38,049 bases of DNA, from contig CALMWF010000029.1 of assembly GCA_937873445.1 (NCBI GenBank), positions 1-38,049 of the forward strand, in the 5' to 3' direction. Shown here in pieces: positions 1-6,645 of the stretch (its first letter is position 1; every line of letters starts with the position of its first letter). Made by a program: the position numbers and the translations under genes. The notes under the pieces were generated by a model. It had not been told where the DNA came from. It saw only the letters and a program-made list of their open reading frames with translations, and made no database searches. This DNA comes from an uncultured Alphaproteobacteria bacterium (GTDB taxonomy: Bacteria > Pseudomonadota > Alphaproteobacteria > Rhizobiales > Aestuariivirgaceae).

Positions 1-156
1 GGCCCGGAGAAAGCAGAAACGGCGCTCAAGACGTTGAAGCGGAAGATGCCGCCCGGCGTGTTCGGCGAGTTGGTCGCCGTAGCGCCACAGCTTCCGACGT
101 GGCTCGCGCAGAGCGTTGGCAGGGTCGCGTATGAACCGAGAGAAATGACAAAATGA
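1..156 (+). CDS. C-terminal end of an unknown protein (cut by window edge)
   Basis: The frame is open from the first base to a TGA at 154-156 and gives about 51 residues that begin GPEKAETALKTLKRKMPPG and end EPREMTK. The peptide is mildly basic and shows no domain I recognise. A 36-bp gap separates it from the next plus-strand gene, so it may lie in the same transcription unit as the DUF5131-TcmP pair. Reading it as coding is an inference from the open frame and its position; the 5' part lies outside the window. Confidence 0.45.
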   Translation, partial: GPEKAETALKTLKRKMPPGVFGELVAVAPQLPTWLAQSVGRVAYEPREMTK

Positions 157-192
157 TACCTAAGCAGATCGAACTTCGCACGGGAGGGTGCA

Positions 193-975
193 ATGGCTGA
201 AACCCAAATAGAATGGACGGACGCCACATGGAATCCTGTTGCCGGCTGCTCGATCATCTCTGCCGGCTGCACCCATTGCTATGCCATGGAGATGGCTAAG
301 CGCCTTGATGCCATGCACATCCAGAAATATGCCGGCCTGACCCGCAAGAGCGGGCAGAGAACGGTCTGGAACGGCGTTGTGCGTGAGGATCGGGATGCGC
401 TTGCGATTCCCTATGGTTGGCGCAAGCCGCGCAAGATTTTCGTTAATTCGATGAGCGACCTGTTTCACGAGCAGGTCACGGACGCCTTCATTCTCGATGT
501 CTGGAAGGTAATGCGTGAGACGCCACACCATAATTATCAGATTCTGACGAAACGGCCCGAGCGTATGGCGGAACTGGTCGCCACCAAGATCGGAGAGGTG
601 CTGCCGAACGTCTGGCTCGGCACAAGTATCGAAGACGGGGACGTGGTGGGCAGGATCGATGCCCTGCGTGCTGCGCCGGCCGCGATCCGTTTCATATCGT
701 TCGAACCCTTGATTGGGTCTGTAGGGACCGTCGATCTGCGTGGCATCCATTGGGCTATCGTGGGCGGGGAAAGCGGGAAGTCAGCCCGTCCCATCCGGGA
801 GGAATGGATCGACGAGATTTATGTCCAGTGCCTGTCGGCTGGTACGGCCTTCTTCTTCAAGCAGTGGGGGACCTGGGGGAAAGACAACAAGAAGCGATCG
901 AAAAAGGCGAACGGCCGCGAATATCGCGGTCAGACCTGGGATGAAATGCCCACGGCGGCGCAAGCGTTCGCGTGA
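193..975 (+). CDS. DUF5131 family protein (phage Gp37/Gp68-like, three-Cys motif)
   Basis: This 260-residue protein begins MAETQIEWTDATWNPVAGC and carries Cys19, Cys26 and Cys29 in the pattern C-x6-C-x2-C-Y, typical of the DUF5131 / phage Gp37-Gp68 family. The spaced cysteines recall the iron-sulfur cluster motif of radical SAM enzymes, so a redox or radical role is possible but unproven. Further conserved-looking blocks are FVNSMSDLFHE (about residue 84), ILTKRPERM (about 118), VWLGTSIED (about 141), FISFEPLIG (about 167) and WAIVGGESG (about 187). The C-terminal FFKQWGTWG also fits the family. The start is supported by GGGAGGG just upstream of the ATG. It is followed after 26 bp by tcmP, the partner such three-Cys proteins are known to have. 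The biochemical function of the family is unknown to me. Confidence 0.85.
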   Translation: MAETQIEWTDATWNPVAGCSIISAGCTHCYAMEMAKRLDAMHIQKYAGLTRKSGQRTVWNGVVREDRDALAIPYGWRKPRKIFVNSMSDLFHEQVTDAFILDVWKVMRETPHHNYQILTKRPERMAELVATKIGEVLPNVWLGTSIEDGDVVGRIDALRAAPAAIRFISFEPLIGSVGTVDLRGIHWAIVGGESGKSARPIREEWIDEIYVQCLSAGTAFFFKQWGTWGKDNKKRSKKANGREYRGQTWDEMPTAAQAFA

Positions 976-1001
976 TCGTCAGATAGGCTTGGGGGGATGC
1001 T

Positions 1002-2270
1002 ATGGTTGAGAAGCGATACGAGTGGGCTGACGGCGCAAAGCTTGAGGAGCATTCGCGGCGCAAACACAAGATTCTCCGTGAATATTGCTTCGATTACCTG
1101 ACCGTTCGCTGCAAGCTGCCGCAGCAGGAACGTTTTCGGCTGGCCATCGTCGATGGCTTCGCCGGGGGCGGCCGCTACCAGTGCGGGACATCGGGCTCCC
1201 CGTTGATTTTCATCGAAGAGTTGAAGCGAGCCACCGAGGCCGTGAACACGCATCGCGCGGCACAGGGCTTGAACGCGATCGAGGTCGAGTGCCTGCTGGT
1301 CTTCAACGATGCCAGCCGTGACGCGATCGAACTTCTAAAAACGCATGTGGCGCCGCTCCAGGCCGACATCGTCGCGACCTGCCCGAAGCTCCATCTGCGC
1401 GTCGAGTATCTCAACGAGTTTTTCGAAACCGCCTATCCCAAAATCAAGCGTTTCCTGGAGCAAGGACGCTATCGCAGCGTGATCTTCAACCTGGACCAGT
1501 GCGGCCACAGCCATGTGGAGCGGAATACGATTCTTGACATCATGCACTCGTATCCTGCGGCAGAGATCTTCTACACCTTCGTTATCAGTTCATTGCTGGC
1601 GTTCCTCCAGAAAGACCAGCCGGAGCGCCTGCGTGCGCAACTCGATCATCTCGGTCTCGCCAGCGGCGATGTCCAGGCATTGGACGGGTTGATGAGCCAG
1701 AAGGATTGGCTCGGAACCGCAGAGAAGATCGTCTTCGACGCTTTCCGGCTTTGCGCGCCCTATGTGAGTCCGTTCTCGATCAACAACCCTGGCGGTTGGC
1801 GCTATTGGCTGATCCACTTCGCCAACGCTAATCGGGCACGGCAAGTTTACAACAATATCCTCCACGACAATGCCAGCCTTCAGGCCCACTTCGGCCGATC
1901 GGGCCTCAACATGTTGTCCTATGACCCGCGCCATGATGAGGGGATGCTCTATCTCTTCGACGACAATGGCCGTGCCTCGGCCAAGACCCAGCTTCTTGAT
2001 GACGTCCCCCGTCTCGTGACTGAAGCTGGTGATGCCATGTCGGTGATGGAGTTCTATGAGAGCATTTACAACGTCACGCCGGCGCATGCCGATGACGTCC
2101 ATGCCGCGATCATCGAGAACCCCGATCTTGAGGTGATCACGCCAGCCGGTGGCGAGAGACGCAAAGCGAACACGATCGGCGTCAATGACATCATCAAGGT
2201 GAAGACCCAGCGCAGCTTCTTCCCGATGTTTCTGGATGCCGGAAAGAGCCCTCAGGGGCGGAAGGAATAG
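1002..2270 (+). CDS. tcmP: three-Cys-motif partner protein TcmP
   Basis: The 422-residue product begins with an aromatic and basic region, then IVDGFAGGGRY at residues 49-59. This resembles motif I of a Rossmann methyltransferase fold, as in RlmJ-type enzymes and TcmP proteins. A second element, VFNDASRDA, at about 100-108 could be the acidic strand of the cofactor site. Where TcmP relatives often carry a DPFG-type loop this protein has NLDQCGHSHV (residues 163-172), so the catalytic loop is altered or belongs to a subfamily. GGGGGG lies 6 bases before the ATG. It directly follows the DUF5131 gene, the association that gives the family its name. The methyltransferase fold is inference; the family assignment rests on motif I, length and neighbour. 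The first 170 residues are far better recognised than the rest. Confidence 0.8.
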   Translation: MVEKRYEWADGAKLEEHSRRKHKILREYCFDYLTVRCKLPQQERFRLAIVDGFAGGGRYQCGTSGSPLIFIEELKRATEAVNTHRAAQGLNAIEVECLLVFNDASRDAIELLKTHVAPLQADIVATCPKLHLRVEYLNEFFETAYPKIKRFLEQGRYRSVIFNLDQCGHSHVERNTILDIMHSYPAAEIFYTFVISSLLAFLQKDQPERLRAQLDHLGLASGDVQALDGLMSQKDWLGTAEKIVFDAFRLCAPYVSPFSINNPGGWRYWLIHFANANRARQVYNNILHDNASLQAHFGRSGLNMLSYDPRHDEGMLYLFDDNGRASAKTQLLDDVPRLVTEAGDAMSVMEFYESIYNVTPAHADDVHAAIIENPDLEVITPAGGERRKANTIGVNDIIKVKTQRSFFPMFLDAGKSPQGRKE

Positions 2271-2389
2271 TTCTCGCCATCATCCTGAGGCCAGCCGAGG
2301 TTGGCCAGGCACTAGTCAGATTTCGCCTTCTACCGGGAGAAGGGTAAGGCATGTTTCCGGTTATTCCGCGTTACATGACCACCACGGAC

Positions 2390-2419
2390 TTGACATAACT
2401 CATCAAATATGACAAATAT
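2390..2419 (+). promoter_or_regulatory. Putative promoter and operator of the hipBA-like operon
   Basis: TTGACA at 2390-2395 is followed after 18 bases by AAATAT at 2414-2419, a plausible sigma-70 promoter in an AT-rich patch 34 bases before the regulator's preferred start. The spacer contains TCAAATATGAC (2403-2413), and CAAATAT recurs at 2413-2419. The 11-base word recurs exactly after hipA. A repressor site here would fit HipB-type autoregulation, but this is inferred only from position and repetition. Confidence 0.45.
2403..2413 (+). repeat. 11-bp direct repeat, copy 1 (upstream of hipBA-like genes)
   Basis: TCAAATATGAC occurs here and again at 4063-4073, immediately after the hipA-like stop codon. 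The bases outside the 11-mer differ between copies. It may be an operator for the HipB-like regulator or a footprint of cassette insertion. Confidence 0.6.
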
Positions 2420-2452
2420 TGCACCACAATTCACCAGATGTGGGGCATTATC

Positions 2453-2830
2453 ATGGGCTCTCCAAAGGTCGGACCAGCCCTCGAAAGGCTTGGGCAGGAC
2501 ATTCGAAATGCGCGGCTACGGCGCAGTATTGCGGTTGCGGACCTGGCCATGCGCGCCGGAACATCGGCCAGTTCTATCGCGCGGCTCGAAAAGGGCGACC
2601 CTGGCGTTGCTATCGGGACGCTTGCCGATGTGCTGGTCGTCCTCGGGCTTCTCGAGCGGCTGGCCGATCTGATCGATGTCCGCAAGGATGACCTGGGGCT
2701 TGCGCTTTCTAACGTGCGCCTGCCGCAGCGAGGCAAGTCTTTCGCGACGAGGATCAGAAAGCAAAAGGCCAAGTCGGATCCGACGCGCGCGCTCGATGAC
2801 GTGGTCGATCCTGACGGAGCGTCGTTCTGA
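2453..2830 (+). CDS. HipB-like XRE-family helix-turn-helix regulator
   Basis: The 125-residue protein has a Cro/XRE helix-turn-helix near residues 8-65, with RRSIAVADLAMRAGTS and the recognition helix SASSIARLEKGDPG. This architecture is that of HipB-type antitoxins and repressors: they bind operators ahead of their own operon and hold the HipA kinase inactive. The C-terminal tail is basic (RKQKAKS). I prefer the ATG at 2453, preceded by GTGGGG; an in-frame ATG at 2438 would add five residues. The stop overlaps the start of the kinase gene in a TGATG junction, so the two are almost certainly translated together. The symbol is left empty because paralogous XRE-HipA pairs are many and the cognate function is not shown. 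Confidence 0.8.
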   Translation: MGSPKVGPALERLGQDIRNARLRRSIAVADLAMRAGTSASSIARLEKGDPGVAIGTLADVLVVLGLLERLADLIDVRKDDLGLALSNVRLPQRGKSFATRIRKQKAKSDPTRALDDVVDPDGASF

Positions 2831-4062
2831 TGGCGGAGTTTGCTGCCCAGGTTGTTCTTGGCGACAGTCGTGCGCCCGTCGGTCAGCTGCGTTTCACAGC
2901 AGCGGGGCCGCGGCAGTTCTCGACCTTTGCCTATGACGCTGCCTGGATAGAAAATCCCCGGGCCTTTGCCGTGCAGCCGGATCTTCCCCTGGAAGGCGGC
3001 CCTTTTCATACGTCGGGCCAGCCGGGGAACATGCGTGATGCACTGGCGGGCGTCTTCGCCGATGCCGCGCCGGACAGTTGGGGACGGCGCCTTCTCGAAC
3101 GTGCCTATGGCAATGGTCTGAGCGAGTTTGAGTATCTGACGCTGTCCGACGACGCTTGTCGTCAGGGCGCACTGCGATTCCAGGGCGACGATGGAGAGAT
3201 CATTCGCGGTAAAGCGGGTGACGCCGTGCCCCGCCTCCTCGAGCTGGAAGCGATAACGGCCATTGCCCGCGCCTATGAGCAGGGTAAGGAGATCTCTGCC
3301 GAAGAGATGCAGGCGTTGGCGGGCGCGGGCGGTTCGGGCGGCGCCCGGCCCAAGGCCAATGTCCAGGACGGCGATACGCTATGGTTGGCCAAATTCACCT
3401 CGGTCCACGATCAGCAGCCGATCGAAAGGGTCGAGGTCGCGACGCTTCGGCTAGCCCAGGCTTGCGGCATTCGCACGCCTACGGCCAGGCTGGAACTCGC
3501 CGACACTCCCTTTCCGGTCGCGCTGATCCAGCGGTTCGACCGGCGAGGCAGTTCCCGGATTCCCTATATCTCGGCGCGCACGGCACTTGGGAAGACCGGG
3601 ACGGAGTTGGGCTCTTATACGGAGATCGTCGATTTTATCCGTGCCTATGGCGCCGATCCCAAAGCCGATTTTCGCGAGCTCTTCCTGCGCATGATTTTCA
3701 CGGTCCTCGTGTCAAACAAGGACGATCATCTGAAAAACCATGGCTTCCTTTATGTGGGAGGAGGCCAATGGCGGTTGTCGCCCGTGTTCGATGTGAACCC
3801 CGCACCGGATCGAAATCCGCACCTGGAAACTGCTATCCTGGAGGGCGGCGCGCATGATCGGTCCATCGCGCTCGCGCTTGAAGCCTGCGAGTTCTTCGAG
3901 ATCCCGCCCGAGGAAGCGAGGCAGATCATCCGCGATACCGCACGGCACATATCGGAAGGCTGGCGTGAGACTCTCCGTCAGGTGGGCGTGGCAGGTGCAT
4001 TGGCGCGGGATTACGAACCGGCGTTCATGAACGCGGAGACCGAGCTCGCGCTAGGCATGTAG
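2830..4062 (+). CDS. HipA-like serine/threonine kinase (type II toxin-like)
   Basis: The 410-residue length fits full-length HipA. The N-terminal part (about 1-110) fits the HipA N-domain. A Gly-rich loop, GAGGSGGARPKANV, lies at 165-178 and corresponds to the ejectable phosphate-binding loop; its PK is typical. WLAKF with Lys188 is the expected ATP lysine, QRFDR lies at 234-238, and the catalytic segment SNKDDHLKNHGF at 295-306 holds the Asp-His-Asn residues. SPVFDVNP at 317-324 is the metal-binding segment. All kinase motifs look intact. In Escherichia coli HipA phosphorylates GltX and induces persistence; related kinases use other tRNA synthetases or other proteins, so the target here is unknown. 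It is coupled to the upstream regulator by TGATG overlap. Its location in an accessory block beside DUF5131-TcmP suggests horizontal acquisition. Confidence 0.88.
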   Translation: MAEFAAQVVLGDSRAPVGQLRFTAAGPRQFSTFAYDAAWIENPRAFAVQPDLPLEGGPFHTSGQPGNMRDALAGVFADAAPDSWGRRLLERAYGNGLSEFEYLTLSDDACRQGALRFQGDDGEIIRGKAGDAVPRLLELEAITAIARAYEQGKEISAEEMQALAGAGGSGGARPKANVQDGDTLWLAKFTSVHDQQPIERVEVATLRLAQACGIRTPTARLELADTPFPVALIQRFDRRGSSRIPYISARTALGKTGTELGSYTEIVDFIRAYGADPKADFRELFLRMIFTVLVSNKDDHLKNHGFLYVGGGQWRLSPVFDVNPAPDRNPHLETAILEGGAHDRSIALALEACEFFEIPPEEARQIIRDTARHISEGWRETLRQVGVAGALARDYEPAFMNAETELALGM

Positions 4063-4073
4063 TCAAATATGAC
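4063..4073 (+). repeat. 11-bp direct repeat, copy 2 (after hipA-like gene)
   Basis: TCAAATATGAC begins at the base after the hipA-like TAG and is identical to 2403-2413. Two similar words follow: TCAATAT near 4084-4090 and TCAGATATGG at 4094-4103. TGACCG and CGGTCA at 4070-4075 and 4091-4096 form a 6-bp inverted repeat across this stretch. Confidence 0.55.
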
Positions 4074-4191
4074 CGGCAATCGATCAATATCGGTCAGATA
4101 TGGAGTTTTGAAACGATGCTGCTGTTGGGCCGGTTTGACGGCGGATCGAAATGGTAGATCGAGGCGACGGTTTGACGTGCTTGGGGGCCAA

Positions 4192-4317
4192 GAGCGTTTA
4201 AGAAGGAATCCTTCTACGAGGATGGCAAACCGGCTCTTGAATCGATACGATAAGGTTGTTGCGAGCACGTTCGCCATTCGTACTGCTCAAATGGCATCGG
4301 CTTCGTCACCGGCGATA
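4192..4317 (+). pseudogene. Possible C-terminal remnant of an IS5-type transposase
   Basis: One frame through this stretch gives ERLRRNPSTRMANRLLNRYD followed by KVVASTFAIRTAQMASA. Transposases of the IS5 family often end with ER-(F/L)...R-x-x-x-RYDK-x-A-x-x-F...-AS, and the DNA around 4243-4296 also reads like a diverged copy of such a tail. No start, catalytic residues or terminal inverted repeats remain, so at most a decayed fragment is present. The call rests on a short motif and could be coincidence. Confidence 0.33.
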
Positions 4318-4485
4318 GATGGCGAAGTCTTTCCCATGCCAATGAGCCGAAAAAAGCCAATGTTTTCATAAGCGGTAGCTTTTCGACGGTAAGGGTGACG
4401 GTATAATCATTTTTGAAAATATTTTTTCGCTTTGTTTTTCAATTAGATAGGCCATTCAGCCGATAATTGAATGGGAGTGAGCGAA

Positions 4486-4698
4486 ATGGCCGCCACCGAC
4501 CCGGCAGCGCGCATTGCCGAACTGGAAACCCGCATCGCCGAGCAGGACAGGGTGATTGCCGACCTCAATGACATGGTGGTTGCCCAGTGGCGGAAGATGG
4601 ATGTGCTTGAACGCCGCCTGGGTGAGCTGCGCGAAGAATTCGATGCCGCTGCCATGGCGCGCAGCGACGGGCGCGAGCCGCCGCCGCCGCATTACTGA
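4486..4698 (+). CDS. slyX: SlyX family protein
   Basis: The 70-residue product has the SlyX pattern: an N-terminal coiled coil (ARIAELETRIAEQDRVIADL, about residues 8-27) continuing through NDMVVAQWRKMDVLERRLGE, and a proline-rich end PPPPHY that is typical of the family. The role of SlyX is not established; the name comes from its position next to slyD in enterobacteria. I prefer the ATG at 4486 with GGAG 9 bases upstream; an ATG at 4471 would add five residues. It is the first conserved chromosomal gene to the right of the accessory block. Confidence 0.85.
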   Translation: MAATDPAARIAELETRIAEQDRVIADLNDMVVAQWRKMDVLERRLGELREEFDAAAMARSDGREPPPPHY

Positions 4699-4779
4699 GC
4701 AGGGGTTTGCCGCGCCCTTTGGCTCATGCCGGATCAGGGGTGCGGTTCAGTTCTGATGCCAACAGGGAATGGTTGCGCC

Positions 4780-5034
4780 ATGAAATCCATCAAGATCCTC
4801 GGTTCCTGTGCGGTGTGCGGCGAGGTGGAGGCCAACCTGCTGGAACGCATGGTGCGCGAGGAGGCAGCGCGGCTGGGGGTGGAGATCACCCTTGAAACCA
4901 TCACCGACTTTGCCGCCATTGCGGCTTTCGGCGTGCTCGACCGGCCCGGCCTGGTGGTCGACGGCAAGGTGGTGTCGGCCGGGCGCCTGCCCAAGCGCGA
5001 CCACATCGAACACTGGCTGACCGACGCGGGTTAA
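4780..5034 (+). CDS. Small thioredoxin-fold protein (redox-active disulfide protein 2 type)
   Basis: The 84-residue product begins MKSIKILGSCAVC, with a C-x2-C site (CAVC, Cys10 and Cys13) close to the N-terminus. This is the arrangement of the minimal thioredoxin-like family first seen in Methanothermobacter MTH895. LDRPGLVVDGKVVSAGRLP (about 55-73) holds the proline that normally precedes the active-site loop and the conserved DGKVV-x-G-R-x-P strand. No signal peptide is visible, so a cytoplasmic redox role is expected. It lies 81 bp after slyX on the same strand. The partner is unknown; such genes often sit near permeases or metal-resistance genes, which is not the case here. Confidence 0.82.
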   Translation: MKSIKILGSCAVCGEVEANLLERMVREEAARLGVEITLETITDFAAIAAFGVLDRPGLVVDGKVVSAGRLPKRDHIEHWLTDAG

Positions 5035-5130
5035 TCAGGACGGCGTGGACATTGCCTGAATCAGAACCGCCCTTTCACAGATCGGGCGAGCAGCGTTGCA
5101 CTTTGGAAATGCCAACTATTCAGGATCACA

Positions 5131-6072
5131 TTAGCTGCGCAGGCGGCGGTGCCGGTCATCATGAAAAAGATCGCCCGCAATGGCCCGCAGGTGCCCCCTG
5201 AGCCAGAGATTGCCGGCATCGGAGTGCTGTCTCTGGCCCCAGTACATGGCTTGCGGCAGGGGCTGGATGGCAAAGGGCACCGGCCGCCGCAGCAGGCCAT
5301 GGCGCTCGGCCGCATCAAGCAATGCCAGATCAGGCAGAGTGGCGATGAGGTTGCTGTCGGCGAGGAGCGGTGCAACCGCGCCGAATTGCGCCGTTTCCAA
5401 TCCGATGCGGCGTGTCAGCCCCAGCACCTCGGCGTCGCGTGCCACCTGGCTTTTGCTCCGGCTGCCGGTGCGGACCAGAATGTGCGGCCATGTCTGCCAT
5501 GCCTGGGCTGACCAGCGCCGGGCGGCCGGGTGGCCCTTGCGCATGTAGCACCCCCATTGCATGAGGCCCACCGGTTCTGCCGCCACACCTTCCGGCGGGC
5601 GGGGGCGTCCGGGGGCCAAAAGCACATCAAGATCTCCTTCGGCGAGATCAAGAAAGGCGCTGTCGCCCGGTGGCAGCCATGCGACGGTCACGGCCGGGGC
5701 TTCCACCGCGAGGTGGGCCAGCAGGCGGGTGAACAGAGGGGTCATGAAATCCGGTGCGGCGATGCGGAACGCGCGATCCGACTGACGCGGTTCAAAGGGT
5801 GGCACGGGGGTCAGAAGCCTGCCCAGTTGGCGGAGCAGGGGTCGCACATCCTCCACCAGAGCGAGGGCACGCGGCGTGGGGCGCATGGAGCCGCCGGACT
5901 TGACCAGCAAGGGATCGGCCACCTGCTGGCGCAGACGGGCCAGAGCGTGGCTGATGGCGGACTGGGTGCGGCCCAGACGCTCGCCGGTGCGGGATACGTT
6001 CAGTTCCTGCATCAACAGGTCAAACACCACCAGCAGATTCAGGTCGAGTTTATGCAAATCGAAATTCTTCAT
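5131..6072 (-). CDS. LysR family transcriptional regulator
   Basis: The 313-residue protein has the LysR winged helix at residues 5-65: LDLNLLVVFDLLMQELNVSR, then RLGRTQSAISHALARLR. A two-lobe effector domain follows from about residue 95 (FRIAAPDFM...). The N-terminus with its LDLNLL motif resembles the NodD/NahR-like branch of the family. It is divergently arranged with the exported SnoaL-like protein gene at 6150, a common layout in which LysR regulators control the neighbour and themselves. The short region between them carries two copies of TCATGATG (6069-6076 and 6098-6105). The effector cannot be inferred. Confidence 0.88.
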   Translation of the reverse strand: MKNFDLHKLDLNLLVVFDLLMQELNVSRTGERLGRTQSAISHALARLRQQVADPLLVKSGGSMRPTPRALALVEDVRPLLRQLGRLLTPVPPFEPRQSDRAFRIAAPDFMTPLFTRLLAHLAVEAPAVTVAWLPPGDSAFLDLAEGDLDVLLAPGRPRPPEGVAAEPVGLMQWGCYMRKGHPAARRWSAQAWQTWPHILVRTGSRSKSQVARDAEVLGLTRRIGLETAQFGAVAPLLADSNLIATLPDLALLDAAERHGLLRRPVPFAIQPLPQAMYWGQRQHSDAGNLWLRGHLRAIAGDLFHDDRHRRLRS

Positions 6073-6149
6073 GATGTATGAACATTATGAGTTTGAGTCA
6101 TGATGCCTTTGACCATATGCCGGTGCCGATTGCAACTGAGGAGACTCAC

Positions 6150-6638
6150 ATGATCAAGACAATAGCCCTTGCTGCTGCCGCGCTGTTTCTGGCAGGGCCC
6201 GCTCTGGCGACGGACGCCCTGACACCGGACCAGGCAAAGGCCGCGGTTTTTCCGTTTTATGACGCGCTGAATGCTGCGCCCGGAAAGGACGCCAGCTCGC
6301 TGGTTCTTTCGGCCACGGCAGAAGGCTGGCAGAGCTGTTCAGCCGACTCCGTCTGCGCCCCCCGCGAAAAGGTGGCCGAAGTTGTTCCGGGCTTCAGCAA
6401 AGCCATTCCCGATCTCAAATGGGACATCAAGGAAGTGCTGGTGTCCGGCAATCGGGTGATCGTGCGTGGCGAGGGCAGCGGCACACCCGCCGGAGATTTC
6501 ATGGGTGTTGCCCATTCCGGCAAGAAATTCAGCCTCATGTCGATTGACATTCACACCATTGAAAACGGCAAGATGACGGGCAAGTCCTATCACATCGAAG
6601 ATTGGGCAGGTGCGCTGCGTCAGTTGTCGGCACAGTGA
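6150..6638 (+). CDS. Exported SnoaL-like / ester cyclase-type protein
   Basis: The 162-residue precursor has a clear signal peptide (MIKTIALAAAALFLAGPALA, then TDAL). The mature part resembles NTF2-fold SnoaL-like ester cyclases: a helix VFPFYDALN, then VVPGFSKAIPDLKWDIKEVL, VIVRGEGSGTP, FSLMSIDIHTIENGKMTGKS and a final W. That order (aromatic helix, P-D-x-K/x-W, V-x-G-x-x-x-G-T, D-I-x-x-I-E-x-G-K-I) is typical. Such proteins bind small hydrophobic ligands; a specific substrate cannot be named. The ATG at 6150 has GAGGAG upstream. It is divergent from the LysR gene and 7 bp ahead of the next exported protein, so the two are probably one operon under LysR control. Confidence 0.72.
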   Translation: MIKTIALAAAALFLAGPALATDALTPDQAKAAVFPFYDALNAAPGKDASSLVLSATAEGWQSCSADSVCAPREKVAEVVPGFSKAIPDLKWDIKEVLVSGNRVIVRGEGSGTPAGDFMGVAHSGKKFSLMSIDIHTIENGKMTGKSYHIEDWAGALRQLSAQ

Positions 6639-6645
6639 GGCGGAG

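Larger units (their letters stand above)
4063..4485. other. Intergenic region of about 420 bp between accessory block and slyX
   Basis: No intact gene is supported here. The left end holds the second 11-bp repeat and a small inverted repeat. The middle (about 4192-4317) holds a probable transposase scrap. The right end (about 4380-4480) is strikingly AT-rich for this window, with runs of T, and probably contains the slyX promoter; no clean -35/-10 pair stands out. The stretch looks like the seam between acquired DNA and the conserved chromosome. Confidence 0.5.

Noticed and set aside
4069-4371. 100-residue open frame after hipA
   Set aside because: It has no ribosome site and unnatural residue composition. 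Only its middle part resembles a transposase tail, so it is recorded as a remnant, not a gene.
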